A stretch of DNA of 64,000 nucleotides, taken from positions 930,001-994,000 of the forward strand of contig JAXGMQ010000001.1 in NCBI GenBank assembly GCA_040768585.1. The letters run 5' to 3'. Within the stretch, counting starts at the first letter, position 1; each line of letters opens with the position of its first letter. This DNA comes from JAXGMQ01 sp040768585 (GTDB lineage: Bacteria; Caldisericota; Caldisericia; JAAYUI01). Under the pieces are notes generated by a model that made no database searches, was not told where the DNA came from, and was given only the letters and a program-made list of their open reading frames with translations. Positions 52,472 through 61,732 of the stretch are shown here, one piece after another. The position numbers and the translations under genes are program-made.

Positions 52472-53176
52472 CTATCTGTTTCCGCCGCAGCCACCGCCGC
52501 CACAACCACCACGACCTGGTTTTCCCTGATTGCCACCTTTTCCTGAACCGCCGCCGGGACGGGTGCCAGCCTCTGAGACCTCAGCCGATGAGGCGAGGTA
52601 AGTGCCGTCATCCTGCTCATCCGCTTCGAATCTGATGAAGTCATCAACTTTTACGTCCGAGATGCCAATTTCTGCGCCGTCTTTTGTGATTGTCGCGCCA
52701 TCAGCGAGAACAACGGTTACAACACCCAGTTTTCTGCAGTTGACCTCGAAGGATCTGTCTGAAGTGTTGACTTCTGTAATAAATCCACCGATGTATCCGA
52801 GTGGGCATGAACCATCACCAGGGCCACCACCTACTCCACCGCCTGCTCCGCCACCTGTGCCTGGGCATGAAGTGAATGAGAGCTCAACACCATTGTAGTT
52901 CGTGTCGTCAACCTTCTCGGCAGTTCCTCTAACGTTTGCTGGGACTGTTATATCAGAAATTGTTGCAGTCTCACCGTTTACCGTGAGTTTGGTCGAGTCT
53001 GTGATGTGAAGGGTATAGTCACCAGTTCTGTTATTAGTCACCGAGATGGTGTTTGCGGATGTGTCGATTGAGTCGACTCTTCCCCAGATATCAACTGCTT
53101 CAGTTGCTGCGAGAGCGACACCTGAGCCGACAAGGATTCCAACCAGCGCTGCTATCATTAGCGTCTTCTTGTTCAT
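52472..53176 (-). CDS. Exported protein with two DUF5666-like OB domains and Gly-rich linkers
   Basis: A signal peptide (about 1-24, ending GVALA) is followed by two copies of a small beta domain. Copy 1 has IWGRVDSIDTSANTISVTN. Copy 2 has GGFITEVNTSDRSFEV. The pattern matches DUF5666. A Gly-rich linker with GGGAGGGVGGG separates the copies, and the C-terminus is rich in Gly, Cys and Arg (GRGGCGGGGCGGNR). DUF5666 domains occur in exported proteins, and their role is not known. The Gly-Cys tail is unusual and could bind metal. It has a convincing terminator and is transcribed alone, divergent from mscS. Confidence 0.8.
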   Translation of the reverse strand: MNKKTLMIAALVGILVGSGVALAATEAVDIWGRVDSIDTSANTISVTNNRTGDYTLHITDSTKLTVNGETATISDITVPANVRGTAEKVDDTNYNGVELSFTSCPGTGGGAGGGVGGGPGDGSCPLGYIGGFITEVNTSDRSFEVNCRKLGVVTVVLADGATITKDGAEIGISDVKVDDFIRFEADEQDDGTYLASSAEVSEAGTRPGGGSGKGGNQGKPGRGGCGGGGCGGNR

Positions 53177-53395
53177 TTACTACCTCCTGTAGTTCTTTAT
53201 TTACAAAATATACTACTACAAGACGTCGTATTTTGTTCCCAAGAATTGGTTAAATAAGATTCAATCCTATATTTATCTATATCCTGTGAAGTAAGTGTGT
53301 TTTATATCACAAGAACTTTGTGCTAAACTCAACGGCAGAAAACGACCTTTTCGTGGATTGCAAAAAGGTTTGGAGTTTGGAAGGAGTTGTTTTAC

Positions 53396-54244
53396 ATGGA
53401 TGCATTCGTAAATGAATTTGGCGATTATCTGCTGAACATTGGACTGCCAGAGTGGCTTGTGGCTTTCCTTGTGCCTGCTCTCAAGATTCTGGGCGCTGTC
53501 GGTGTTCTCATCATCGGTTTCTGGGTAGCCGGATTTGTCGGCAGAAAAATCAAACATCTCTGTGACAAAACCGACAGAATAGACGACACGGTCACACCTT
53601 TGATTGTTCAGATAGTCCGATATGCAATCATTTTCACAGCGTTTTTGACCGTGTTTGGTTTATTTGGAATCGACACCACAAGCATAATCGCTGTTCTTGG
53701 TTCTCTTGGTTTGGCTGTTGGTCTGGCGATGCAAGGCGCTCTGACAAACGTTGCATCTGGCATAATGCTTGTCACACTTAGACCCTTCAATGTTGGAGAC
53801 ACTGTCGAGGTGGCAGGGCAGATGGGAACTGTTGAGGTTGTGGGGCTGTTCTACACAAAACTCAATACACTCGATGGTGTGCATGTTGTTATGCCAAACT
53901 CCCAGATTTGGGGTTCTGAGATAAAAAACTATTCCCGAAACGACAAGAGACGCATGAATCTGAAGTTTGGAATCGGCTACAACGACAATATCGACAAAGC
54001 CTATGAGATAATAAAGAGGGTGTATGGCGATGACTCAAGAATCTTGAAAGAGCCGGCACCAACGGTTGCGGTGACAGAACTTGCTGACAGCTCAGTAAAT
54101 ATGATCGCCTACGCCTGGACAAAAAACAGCGATTGGTGGGACACCCAACTTGACATTGTCAAAAAAGTGAAGGAAGCCTTTGACAAAGAGGGCATCTCAA
54201 TCCCGTTCCCGCAGTTGGATGTGCATGTGAATAATAACAAGTAA
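53396..54244 (+). CDS. MscS-type mechanosensitive channel
   Basis: ATG at 53396 follows AAGGAG. The 282-residue protein is close in size to E. coli MscS. It has three membrane helices; the third is the Gly/Ala-rich pore helix VLGSLGLAVGLAMQGALTN followed by the conserved TLRPFNVGD. The cytoplasmic beta and alpha/beta domains follow, including GVHVVMPNSQIWGSEIKNYS. It protects against osmotic downshock by opening at high membrane tension. It is followed by a strong terminator and stands alone. Confidence 0.95.
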   Translation: MDAFVNEFGDYLLNIGLPEWLVAFLVPALKILGAVGVLIIGFWVAGFVGRKIKHLCDKTDRIDDTVTPLIVQIVRYAIIFTAFLTVFGLFGIDTTSIIAVLGSLGLAVGLAMQGALTNVASGIMLVTLRPFNVGDTVEVAGQMGTVEVVGLFYTKLNTLDGVHVVMPNSQIWGSEIKNYSRNDKRRMNLKFGIGYNDNIDKAYEIIKRVYGDDSRILKEPAPTVAVTELADSSVNMIAYAWTKNSDWWDTQLDIVKKVKEAFDKEGISIPFPQLDVHVNNNK

Positions 54245-54288
54245 TCTAAAGATTAGTATTTTATTTGAATTTGTGAAGTGGTTTCACT

Positions 54289-54320
54289 AGCCTGCAAACT
54301 AGAAGTTTGCAGGCTTTTTT
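54289..54320 (+). terminator. Intrinsic terminator of mscS
   Basis: AGCCTGCAAACT (54289-54300) and AGTTTGCAGGCT (54304-54315) form a perfect 12-bp stem with a 3-base loop and a run of six T. Confidence 0.92.
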
Positions 54321-54427
54321 AGTAAGGATCTAGATAAGTTCCCACATACAAAGAGTCTCAAAGTGCCGTATATCAGTACTGAACGAATGAATATGCGATT
54401 TCCAAAAAGTTTCAGATGATATGAAAT

Positions 54428-54704
54428 CCCTCCTCACCCCGACCCTCTCCTCCTCAAAGGAGGAGAGGGAGTAAGATAAGAGCTTATTCCTACCCCAAAA
54501 AAAGGAAATGTGTTACTAAAAAATGATAGTGCCGCCGGTGCCGGAGGGGGGGTGAGGAATTACTGAATTTTTCATTCTCGATTTCTACTATAGGGAGTAT
54601 GGACAAGACTTAATGCAAGGGTTATAAAGTGCTCTCTGTTTCTCTTTGTCAAAATGTGCATATATCCCCTCTCCCTTCAAAAGGGAGAGGGGTAGGGGTG
54701 AGGG
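54428..54704 (+). repeat. Palindrome-ended MITE/REP-like repeat, copy B (composite)
   Basis: The left end has CCCTCTCCTCCT (54443-54454) and AGGAGGAGAGGG (54458-54469). The right end has CCCCTCTCCCTT and AAGGGAGAGGGG (54666-54692) and then TAGGGGTGAGGG. In the middle, near 54530-54557, a third end-like segment (GGGGGGGTGAGGA after GCCGCCGGTGCCGG) suggests one element nested in or truncated by another. Same orientation as copy A. Confidence 0.75.
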
Positions 54705-55092
54705 TTGAAAGCTGAAAAACGCACCAACACAAAAGTCAATTCAACAAGAAAATGCAACATACTAAACTGCGAATCTAAAATAGAAAAGCAAGTAAGGAGG
54801 CTGGCAAATCGGGAAGAATCACTGACAGAAGTCAAAGAATATAGAATGTTGGGTTTCAAAGAAGATAAAAGTCGGTAGAGGCCTAAAGCTTGGTAAGAGT
54901 CATCATAATACATCTTTTCAAAAATTTTCACCCCTATAAAAATCAATAACTTTCAAGGATTCAGTTGTAAAGGCTGTTCATATATCCCGAATCATGAGTC
55001 CCAGTGTCGACGCAACATAGACCATTCGAAAATTACGCCAATAGAAAATGTTTCACCACCACATATTTAAGAATTCGTATTACAGAATCCTC

Positions 55093-55704
55093 TTATTTAT
55101 CTTCACTCTCCCACTTCTTACCATCAAGCCCCCACCAGAACATCGAATACATCTCACTCATGAGAGAATCGTTTGCGATAATTGATTCTGTCGCTTTGAT
55201 ATTGTTGAGGTAATAGCTAGTGAATATCTCAATATATATCAAAACAGCTGCATCGGAGAGTTGTGGGTTGATAAACCCCTGACTCTTGCCGTCTGCAACG
55301 AGCTTTATCATCTCATCCTTCAGGTCTTTTTCAAAATAGTCATTTAGAACCTGTCGAACCTCTGGCACAGTTGCCGAAGATGCAAGAATCCATGTGATTC
55401 CATCTGATGCCACGGCATTTTTCTTAAGCTCAAATATCTTGTCTATCTTTTGTGGGAATGCGAGTTTTTCCTCGTTGAGTTTCTGGTAATAAGCGAGGAT
55501 TTCATACACCGACTGCTTGGCAATCGATACAATCAAGCCCTCTTTGCTCTCATAGTGATTATAGATAGTGACGGGCGAAACTCCCGCAGCAGACGCGATT
55601 TCAGCAACACTCACTTTATCGGTGCCATGTTTTGCAAAAAGCTTCTCAGCAGCGCGTCTTATCGCATCTTTTTTCTGTTCTTTTCTTCTTTTGTATCCGT
55701 CCAT
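55093..55704 (-). CDS. TetR-family transcriptional regulator
   Basis: The 203-residue protein has the TetR helix-turn-helix at the N-terminus (VSVAEIASAAGVSPVTIYNHY, then ESKEGLI). A helical ligand-binding C-terminal domain follows. It is divergent from the dikinase-like gene. A 16-bp palindrome (55753-55768) overlaps the -35 elements of both promoters. That layout points to autoregulation and control of the neighbour, released by a ligand that may be the substrate of the neighbour. AAGAGGG precedes the ATG. Confidence 0.92.
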   Translation of the reverse strand: MDGYKRRKEQKKDAIRRAAEKLFAKHGTDKVSVAEIASAAGVSPVTIYNHYESKEGLIVSIAKQSVYEILAYYQKLNEEKLAFPQKIDKIFELKKNAVASDGITWILASSATVPEVRQVLNDYFEKDLKDEMIKLVADGKSQGFINPQLSDAAVLIYIEIFTSYYLNNIKATESIIANDSLMSEMYSMFWWGLDGKKWESEDK

Positions 55705-55732
55705 TTGACCCTCTTGAAGTATTTCAATCCAT

Positions 55733-55760
55733 ATTATACAAAATGTATTGACACAGTCAA
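55733..55760 (-). promoter_or_regulatory. tetR promoter
   Basis: On the minus strand TTGACT (55760-55755) and TATAAT (55738-55733) are 16 bases apart. The -35 box lies inside the palindromic operator. Confidence 0.65.
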
Positions 55761-55813
55761 ATGACTGTATAATATGTAATATATGAATTAGTTATGTTCA
55801 AAAACTAATTCAT
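55748..55813 (+). promoter_or_regulatory. Promoter, TetR-type operator and leader hairpin of the dikinase-like gene
   Basis: TTGACA (55748-55753) and TATAAT (55768-55773) flank the perfect palindrome ACAGTCA-AA-TGACTGT (55753-55768). The 14-base gap between the two boxes is short, so the true -10 may be TAATAT at 55770-55775. The transcript then forms an 11-bp perfect hairpin: ATGAATTAGTT (55783-55793) with AACTAATTCAT (55803-55813). The palindrome is the likely site for the adjacent TetR protein. Confidence 0.65.
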
Positions 55814-55912
55814 CTTTACTGTGTCTATGTAAGCAACAGAAGAATTCACAGTGATTACGCAAGAAGTGACAACTGGCGGGGTGTCTGATACGCTAGAAAA
55901 TATGGAGGAAAT

Positions 55913-58537
55913 ATGAAACTCGTTGTAAGTCTTGCCGATGCAACCGAACTTTCCCAGTTTGGCGGGAAAGGGGCAAACCTCGCCAAACTAATTGGTTATG
56001 ACATGAATGTTCCAGGCGGCATCGCGGTCTCAACCGTGGCATACAAGGAACACCTCAAAACCAACAATCTCGGCGGGGAGATTACAAACATTCTCAAATC
56101 AGTTGATTTCTCCAGTAAGAGTTCATTGGACGAAACATCGAACAAAATCAAACAGGCAATAACAACAGCAAATGCGTCAGATGAACTCATATCTGAGATT
56201 GAAAAAGAGTTGAGGGGGTTCGATGGGGCGTTTGCAGTTAGGTCTTCAGCGACTGCCGAGGACTTGCCAGACATGAGTTTTGCTGGGCTCCAAGACACCT
56301 ATCTCAATGTTGTTGGAACAGACAACATTATCGCGGCTGTTAAAGCCTGCTGGGCAAGCCTCTGGAACACAAGGGCAATCTCATACCGACACAAGAATAA
56401 TCTTGGTCACAGCGATGTTTTGATTTCGGTTGTGATTCAACAAATGGTAGCCCCACAAGCATCCGGAGTGTCGTTCTCAATTAATCCGGTCAACAACGAC
56501 TTTGATGATGTGGTCATCAACTCAAATTTTGGGCTTGGGGAAAGTGTCGTCTCTGGCAGGATCACACCCGACAGCTTCACTGTTTCCAAAATCGACTATA
56601 AAATAACAGAGAGAAAAATCTCGAAAAAAGACTTTGAGATAAGACCAAAAGCTGGCGGTGGGGTGGAGGAAATTCAGCTTGAGGATTCCAGCAAATCAAG
56701 CCTGTCCGATGCGCAGGTTGTTGACATCGCCAGAACAACGGTTGAGATTGAAAAACATTTTGGAGTGCCTGTTGATGTCGAATGGGCGATTGCAGAAAAC
56801 AAGACCTATATCCTCCAGGCAAGACCAGTCACCACATATGTCCCTGTGCCAGAGTCCCTACAGACAAAACCGGGACGACCTCGAAGGGTGTACCTCGATT
56901 TCATGCTTACTCGACAGGGAGTTGAGAAGAACTTCACTGTTCTTGGGCTTGAGTTCTGGGACAAGTTTCAAAGACCGTACCTGAAGGAAATCATGGGTTT
57001 TGTCGAGGATGATCCGGAGACAAAATACACACTCCTTGCCGATGGACGGGGTTATATCAATTTTGGTTCGATGATTGCCCTTTATGGCAGAGCGATATTA
57101 AAAAGCTGGGGTCGGGTGGCAGATTCTATAACAGGCGACATCATGAAACAGATTCTCGACTCCGGGGAGTACATTCCTGAGGCGCATGTTCTCAAAAAAC
57201 TCAGGAGAAAGCTGCTCAGATACAAACTCAACATGGTAAGGCTCATGAGTAAGTATTTCAGCGCTTACAACAAACCAGACAAGTATCTCGAAAGAGTCAG
57301 GGTTCTTGAGGACAAGCTGACTGAGAGTATTGAAAATCTACCCGATGAGATAACCTCCTTGAATGACTACTCCAACAAACTTGCCGACATTGCAATGCGC
57401 TACCTTGCAGACTCTGTCTGGCTTACCTATGCAGCCGAGAGAGCAAGATTCAAGCTCGATGAAATCTTCAAGGGTGATGGTTTGGATGAGGTTGTTAACT
57501 CGCTGGGAAGGTCGCTTCCTGGGAACATCACAGTTGAGATGGGTCTCTCTATGCACAGCCTATCTCAGTTTGATGAGATAAAGAATTCAAACAGCTTCGA
57601 AGACTTTTCAAAAAGACTTGGCAGCGGCAACATTTCAAACGAGTTCAGAGAAGCCTGGGATGACTTCCTGGAAAAATTTGGCTTTCGAGCATCGAGTGAG
57701 ATTGACGCTGGAGCCCTCAGGACATACGAGAGGCTTGATGAGCTTTATGATAAGCTTGTGACGATGTCAAAAGTGCCTGCGGAACAGAGTCCTGTTGAGA
57801 TACAGAAAAGATCGATTGAAGCGAGGGAAGAGGCTTATCGAAGACTCCTTGATGTTGCAAAGCGAAAACACAGGATAAAAACCTTCAGAAAAAACTACGA
57901 TATTCAAATGAAAATCGGGGGCTATCGCGAAACGCACAAGTACTACATCGTGAAGATTATTGACACATTTAGAAGAAAAGCGCTAGATGTAGCCAAGCGA
58001 TTTGTCGAGCAGGGACTACTTGACGATACATACTCGATTTTCAATCTTACAATACCACAGATTGATGCAGCCCTTTCAGGGGAGAAAATAGACCTTCGAA
58101 AATTGGCTTGGGAAAACTCCGAATACATGAGAAGAACGGCCCATGTGAAACGCTTCCCAAGGATGATTGACTCAAGAGGGAAAATACTACAACCGAAACC
58201 AAAAACAACGGATGAGAACACACTCGTTGGAGAACAGATTTCTCCCGGTAGAGTTGTTGGAGCTGTGAAGGTGCTGAGTTCTCCAAACGAGAAGCCCGTT
58301 TTGCCGGGCGAGATTTTGGTCGCAAGAGCCACAGACCCGGGCTGGACTCCTCTTTTTGTGAACGCCTCAGGCATTGTGCTCGAAGTCGGTGGGATGCTCC
58401 AACACGGCGCCTGTGTCGCCAGAGAATATGGAAAGCCGTGTGTGGCAGGTGTTATGGACGCTACAATCATACTTCAGGATGGACAGACGGTTGAGGTGGA
58501 TGGGTCAGCGGGAACGGTAAGGATTATCAAAGAATAG
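55913..58537 (+). CDS. Rifampin phosphotransferase/PEP synthase-like dikinase
   Basis: The 874-residue protein has an N-terminal ATP-grasp domain (FGGKGANLAKLIG, FAVRSSATAEDLPDMSFAGLQ, then LQARPVTTYVPV at about residue 305). A middle helical region runs from about 330 to 750. A C-terminal phosphohistidine domain has His831 in VGGMLQHGACVAREYGKPCV. The domain order ATP-binding, middle, His, without a PEP-binding barrel, and the length (family about 867) fit rifampin phosphotransferase rather than true PEP synthase. The TetR regulator next door fits a drug- or metabolite-induced function. Rifamycin as the actual substrate is not shown; other members act on unknown small molecules. Confidence 0.85.
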   Translation: MKLVVSLADATELSQFGGKGANLAKLIGYDMNVPGGIAVSTVAYKEHLKTNNLGGEITNILKSVDFSSKSSLDETSNKIKQAITTANASDELISEIEKELRGFDGAFAVRSSATAEDLPDMSFAGLQDTYLNVVGTDNIIAAVKACWASLWNTRAISYRHKNNLGHSDVLISVVIQQMVAPQASGVSFSINPVNNDFDDVVINSNFGLGESVVSGRITPDSFTVSKIDYKITERKISKKDFEIRPKAGGGVEEIQLEDSSKSSLSDAQVVDIARTTVEIEKHFGVPVDVEWAIAENKTYILQARPVTTYVPVPESLQTKPGRPRRVYLDFMLTRQGVEKNFTVLGLEFWDKFQRPYLKEIMGFVEDDPETKYTLLADGRGYINFGSMIALYGRAILKSWGRVADSITGDIMKQILDSGEYIPEAHVLKKLRRKLLRYKLNMVRLMSKYFSAYNKPDKYLERVRVLEDKLTESIENLPDEITSLNDYSNKLADIAMRYLADSVWLTYAAERARFKLDEIFKGDGLDEVVNSLGRSLPGNITVEMGLSMHSLSQFDEIKNSNSFEDFSKRLGSGNISNEFREAWDDFLEKFGFRASSEIDAGALRTYERLDELYDKLVTMSKVPAEQSPVEIQKRSIEAREEAYRRLLDVAKRKHRIKTFRKNYDIQMKIGGYRETHKYYIVKIIDTFRRKALDVAKRFVEQGLLDDTYSIFNLTIPQIDAALSGEKIDLRKLAWENSEYMRRTAHVKRFPRMIDSRGKILQPKPKTTDENTLVGEQISPGRVVGAVKVLSSPNEKPVLPGEILVARATDPGWTPLFVNASGIVLEVGGMLQHGACVAREYGKPCVAGVMDATIILQDGQTVEVDGSAGTVRIIKE

Positions 58538-59143
58538 GTTTATACAATGAAAATGATTGTTGGGACTCAAGGCAATACCATATCCATGACATAGACTCAG
58601 TCCCCCACTGGGTTTGTGTTTCACGTTCTCTATTCGTAGGAGTGTTATGCAGCTCCCACCATTCCCTCTGGTTGACAATACGTCTATCAGAGGGAATGGT
58701 GGGGTTGTAGCTTTTCATGGTGCCAACGAGAATTTTACATGATTTGTTCTAGATTATTCTCGTGTGCACGTCTTCAAACCGCTGTAGTTGCTGAGAACCT
58801 GATACCGTACTTTGGATTGTTGAAAAAATGAAACAACAAATGCTATTGGTACCCAGTTACAATTTCAATGACTTGGATAAGATATTTGTATTCACTTTTC
58901 TCGTCTCTTTTCAAAAATTCGGTACCAGTCACCCGTACGGGGATTATTGTTTTCCTCGCAGATTTTAAAACACTGCCAGTTCAAACCGGCATTTTAGAAA
59001 TAACTCGACTAAATCTTGGATTTAAAACAGAGGAGCTCAGATATTAAAAACGACATTTTACATCGTATGAAAACCGAAAAATGATAATTTTTCGTGTTAC
59101 ACTACCTGGTGTTTGGGTTGGTTTAATGCCAAAGGAGGATTGT
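58538..59143 (+). other. Intergenic region with a long hairpin
   Basis: The main structure is the hairpin at 58655-58703 described separately. About 440 further bases are AT-rich and featureless up to the zinc-ribbon gene. No gene or repeat was found. Confidence 0.45.
58655..58703 (+). terminator. 16-bp perfect hairpin downstream of the dikinase-like gene
   Basis: CCCACCATTCCCTCTG (58655-58670) and CAGAGGGAATGGTGGG (58688-58703) are exact complements with a 17-base loop, and AGCT on either side can pair too. It lies about 120 bases after the stop. A weak CTTTT follows, so termination is plausible but not certain. Confidence 0.55.
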
Positions 59144-59284
59144 GTGCAAACAATTAAGTGTGGGGAGACAATAGAGAAGACCACAGTTATCAAATGCATA
59201 AACTGCAACTCGCCAAAGGGCACAAAGGCAGGAGAGAAGGTGTCTCCATGCCCTGTGTGCAATGGATGCACATTCTACTACTGA
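59144..59284 (+). CDS. 46-residue zinc-ribbon protein
   Basis: AAAGGAGG (59131-59138) is ideally placed for GTG at 59144, while an upstream ATG has no such site. The tiny product has two Cys pairs, CINCNSP and CPVCNGC, with a further Cys near the start, and ends in Tyr-Tyr. It looks like a stand-alone zinc ribbon or rubredoxin knuckle. The spacing and the lysine-rich loop between the pairs suggest metal binding. No partner is evident, as the neighbours are unrelated. Confidence 0.65.
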   Translation: MQTIKCGETIEKTTVIKCINCNSPKGTKAGEKVSPCPVCNGCTFYY

Positions 59285-59490
59285 TATCGTAATTGTTTGA
59301 GCCTCCTTACATATTTCTGGCTGGGAGCACATCGGGACACAAAGAGTCTGGGGATCCAAACCACTAATACAGCCTCTACCACGTGGGGTTAAATAGTTGC
59401 TCGTTTTCCATTCCCCACCAGTGTTGTAATAAGCTTTTATCCTGACATATAATATAGACCAAACATGAAACATGGAGGATGAGGGGTTCT

Positions 59491-59796
59491 ATGGCTATTG
59501 CAACCTTGGTGTCTGGTCTCATTTCGCTGGCGATATTATTTTGCGCTGTGGTCATCTTCATTGCAGGCGTCGCGTCATCTCACATCGTGTGGGGCACATT
59601 GCCGGTTGGTGTTTACTATCTTGTCATCGCTTCGTTTGCGGTTTCTCTTGTCGGCGTGTTTCTCGCATTCGAAACAAACAGGCGGAAGCAAAAAGGCATT
59701 AATTGGAAAGTTGGTATGATAATCTCAGTATGTGTCCTGTTCCTGTCATTTCTTGTGATTGTCGGTGCGACCTTCTTATTGAGGGTTATTGCCTAA
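59491..59796 (+). CDS. Small integral membrane protein
   Basis: ATG at 59491 follows GGAGGATGAGGGG. The 101-residue protein has three hydrophobic stretches, at about 3-30, 36-58 and 71-97, with a basic loop FETNRRKQKGINWK before the last. It is probably an inner-membrane protein of three helices. I recognise no family. Its TAA overlaps the TAG of the converging gene by a few bases. Confidence 0.7.
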   Translation: MAIATLVSGLISLAILFCAVVIFIAGVASSHIVWGTLPVGVYYLVIASFAVSLVGVFLAFETNRRKQKGINWKVGMIISVCVLFLSFLVIVGATFLLRVIA

Positions 59797-60557
59797 GCGG
59801 GAAGGGCCTTATCCGCCATACTGTCTAGAATATTCTCTTGATAGAATGCTTTTGCATTCTCGACTATCTCTGGCCACTCATAGAGCGCTTGTGTGCCGTA
59901 GAATCTCACTCCGTAGAACCCGCCCCTCAGCTCGAACAGGTTGATTGTGATGCGAGGCTTGAGGATTCTGTTTGCTGTGACCTTGGCAAGTGTCACCATA
60001 CCTAGAGTAGTCGCTCTATTTTGTGTGAAACGAACATCCTTTATCTCTGTGTATTTGATAAAAAGCCATCGTCTGTTACCAAGATAGTCCACTGACCTAA
60101 ATTCGAGTCCATCAGGTAGTGTAATCAGATTGCCCGATGCTCTGACTGTCTGCGTTTTGTGGGTTCCATCATAGGTCAGTCTTGGGGATTTCTGAAATAT
60201 CGAGTGGGCTGTGACCTCAGAGAGCCGATACACAGGCTTATCGATCTGCTTCACAAAGTCCAGCGTCTCGTTTGGTGCCTGCAACTCGATTGGCTCTTTT
60301 TCACCAAAGTAGAGCATAAGATCGATATCATCCACGAACTCATCCCAAATACAACAAGTCATCTCAGATATCTCCCTGACATGCACAGATTTTGGGGGGA
60401 ACGCAATGACGAGGCTCCCACCCTTGATGAGCAGCGCGCCTTCCTTGTTTCCGTTGCGAGACCAGACGGGCCACCATCCATTAAACTTGGCTGGAACAAA
60501 CCCGTTGCGGTTAAGCGATGACTCAAACGCCTCTGGCAATTCCGAGATGTTCTTCAT
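59793..60557 (-). CDS. Unrecognised soluble protein
   Basis: The 254-residue protein has no signal peptide or membrane segment. It contains Trp-rich strands (FNGWWPVWSRNG), a CCIWDEFVDD segment, and a beta-rich second half with LEFRSVDYLGNRRWLFIKYTEI and FELRGGFYGVRFYG. The latter resembles PH-like or other small beta-sandwich domains that occur in membrane-associated proteins. I cannot name the family. It lies 59 bases downstream of the GNAT-like gene on the same strand, so they may be cotranscribed. Confidence 0.65.
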   Translation of the reverse strand: MKNISELPEAFESSLNRNGFVPAKFNGWWPVWSRNGNKEGALLIKGGSLVIAFPPKSVHVREISEMTCCIWDEFVDDIDLMLYFGEKEPIELQAPNETLDFVKQIDKPVYRLSEVTAHSIFQKSPRLTYDGTHKTQTVRASGNLITLPDGLEFRSVDYLGNRRWLFIKYTEIKDVRFTQNRATTLGMVTLAKVTANRILKPRITINLFELRGGFYGVRFYGTQALYEWPEIVENAKAFYQENILDSMADKALPA

Positions 60558-60616
60558 TTGTGCTCATTATACCAGGGGACACTCTCCTCATAAGACAATG
60601 AAAGTGTCACTTTTGG

Positions 60617-61732
60617 TTATATTGAGGTTTTATAGATTCTGTATCTTTTTACGATCTTGCCGCCAGCGTATTCCATCTCTTTGTGGATTTTCGTATTTGA
60701 CTCAAGCTCAAGGTGGGTATCAAACACCTTGAATCCATGTTTTCTTGCTGACTTGAACATCGCAGCACCCATGAGGATGTCGGCACCTTTTCCACGATAC
60801 TCCTCATCTATCGCGCCAAGTAGAAGATCAAGTTGTGTTGAGCGCTTCATGTCGGCAAGAATGTGGATTGCGCCGGGGAATAACCTACCTTTTGCTTTTC
60901 TCAAACCATCGTCGATGTTGGGCATAGCAACTATGAATCCTATCACTTTGTCAGCCACCTCAACCACCTTCACAAACTCAGGATTCAATAGAGGGATATA
61001 TTGGTATGCGAGCTTGTTGAGCTCCTCATCTGGATATACGGTGAAACCATACAGGTCAATAAACGTTCTATTCATAAGCCTTAGAATCGGGAGAACATAC
61101 GGCTTGAGTTGAGAGCGTTTCCCAAACTCAACCAGTTTGAACGAACCCCGATCTAGGATTCTGTCTCTGAGCTTGTCGTAAAGTGGTGGATTCTTGTCTG
61201 TGATGGGCACCTGCAACACCTTATAGTCGACCTCTTTATCAAACCCAAGATTCTCAAGCAGTTTTGGGATAAAGGGGAGGTTTATGTTTGTCGCGATGGT
61301 TGGTTTATGTTCAAACCCATCGATGATATACCCTTCAGGGTCCTGGTCAGTAAAACCCATTGGGCCAACGAGTTTGTCCATCCCTTCTTTTTCTGCCCAA
61401 ATCTTGACATACTCGGTGAGAGCTCTTGCGACATCGACATCATCATGGCACTCCAGGAAACCAAATCTCGCGGTTTTTGTGCCATTTTGTTTGTTGAGAG
61501 CTTCTGGGATGATTCCCATTATTCTGCCGACAGGTTTTTTGCCAGCAAGCGCCAGCAACTGGACAGTCTTGTTCGACTTGAATTTCTCATTTCTCTTTTC
61601 ATCAAAAAAAGCCCACTCATCCCGAAGGAGGGGTGAATACCAGTTGTCATGCCCCTTGTGAATCTCAAATGGCAAATGAATGAATCGTTTGAGTTCCTTC
61701 TTTGTCTCAACTTCCTTTATCTCGATGGTCAA
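60617..61732 (-). CDS. GNAT-like acetyltransferase of the 370-residue type
   Basis: The 371-residue protein seems to hold two GNAT-like halves. The first includes LLALAGKKPVGRIMGIIP and FGFLECHDDVDVARALTEY with a WAEKEGMDKLVGPMGFTD segment. The second has KVVEVADKVIGFIVAMPNID, and then AIDEEYRGKGADILMGAAM, which is the acetyl-CoA binding pattern (RxxGxG/A), and ends with the HLELESNTKIHKEMEYAGG segment. Proteins of this type occur widely as conserved hypothetical acetyltransferases. The substrate is unknown. Confidence 0.8.
   Translation of the reverse strand: MTIEIKEVETKKELKRFIHLPFEIHKGHDNWYSPLLRDEWAFFDEKRNEKFKSNKTVQLLALAGKKPVGRIMGIIPEALNKQNGTKTARFGFLECHDDVDVARALTEYVKIWAEKEGMDKLVGPMGFTDQDPEGYIIDGFEHKPTIATNINLPFIPKLLENLGFDKEVDYKVLQVPITDKNPPLYDKLRDRILDRGSFKLVEFGKRSQLKPYVLPILRLMNRTFIDLYGFTVYPDEELNKLAYQYIPLLNPEFVKVVEVADKVIGFIVAMPNIDDGLRKAKGRLFPGAIHILADMKRSTQLDLLLGAIDEEYRGKGADILMGAAMFKSARKHGFKVFDTHLELESNTKIHKEMEYAGGKIVKRYRIYKTSI

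Larger units (their letters stand above)
54245..55092. other. Convergent intergenic region: terminator and MITE/REP-like repeat
   Basis: After the mscS terminator comes the composite repeat at 54428-54704. The AT-rich 390 bases from there to the tetR end contain nothing I can call a gene. Confidence 0.5.

Noticed and set aside
55913..58537. Phosphoenolpyruvate synthase
   Set aside because: The PEP-binding barrel is absent at the C-terminus, and the order ATP-grasp, middle, His domain fits rifampin-phosphotransferase-type proteins.
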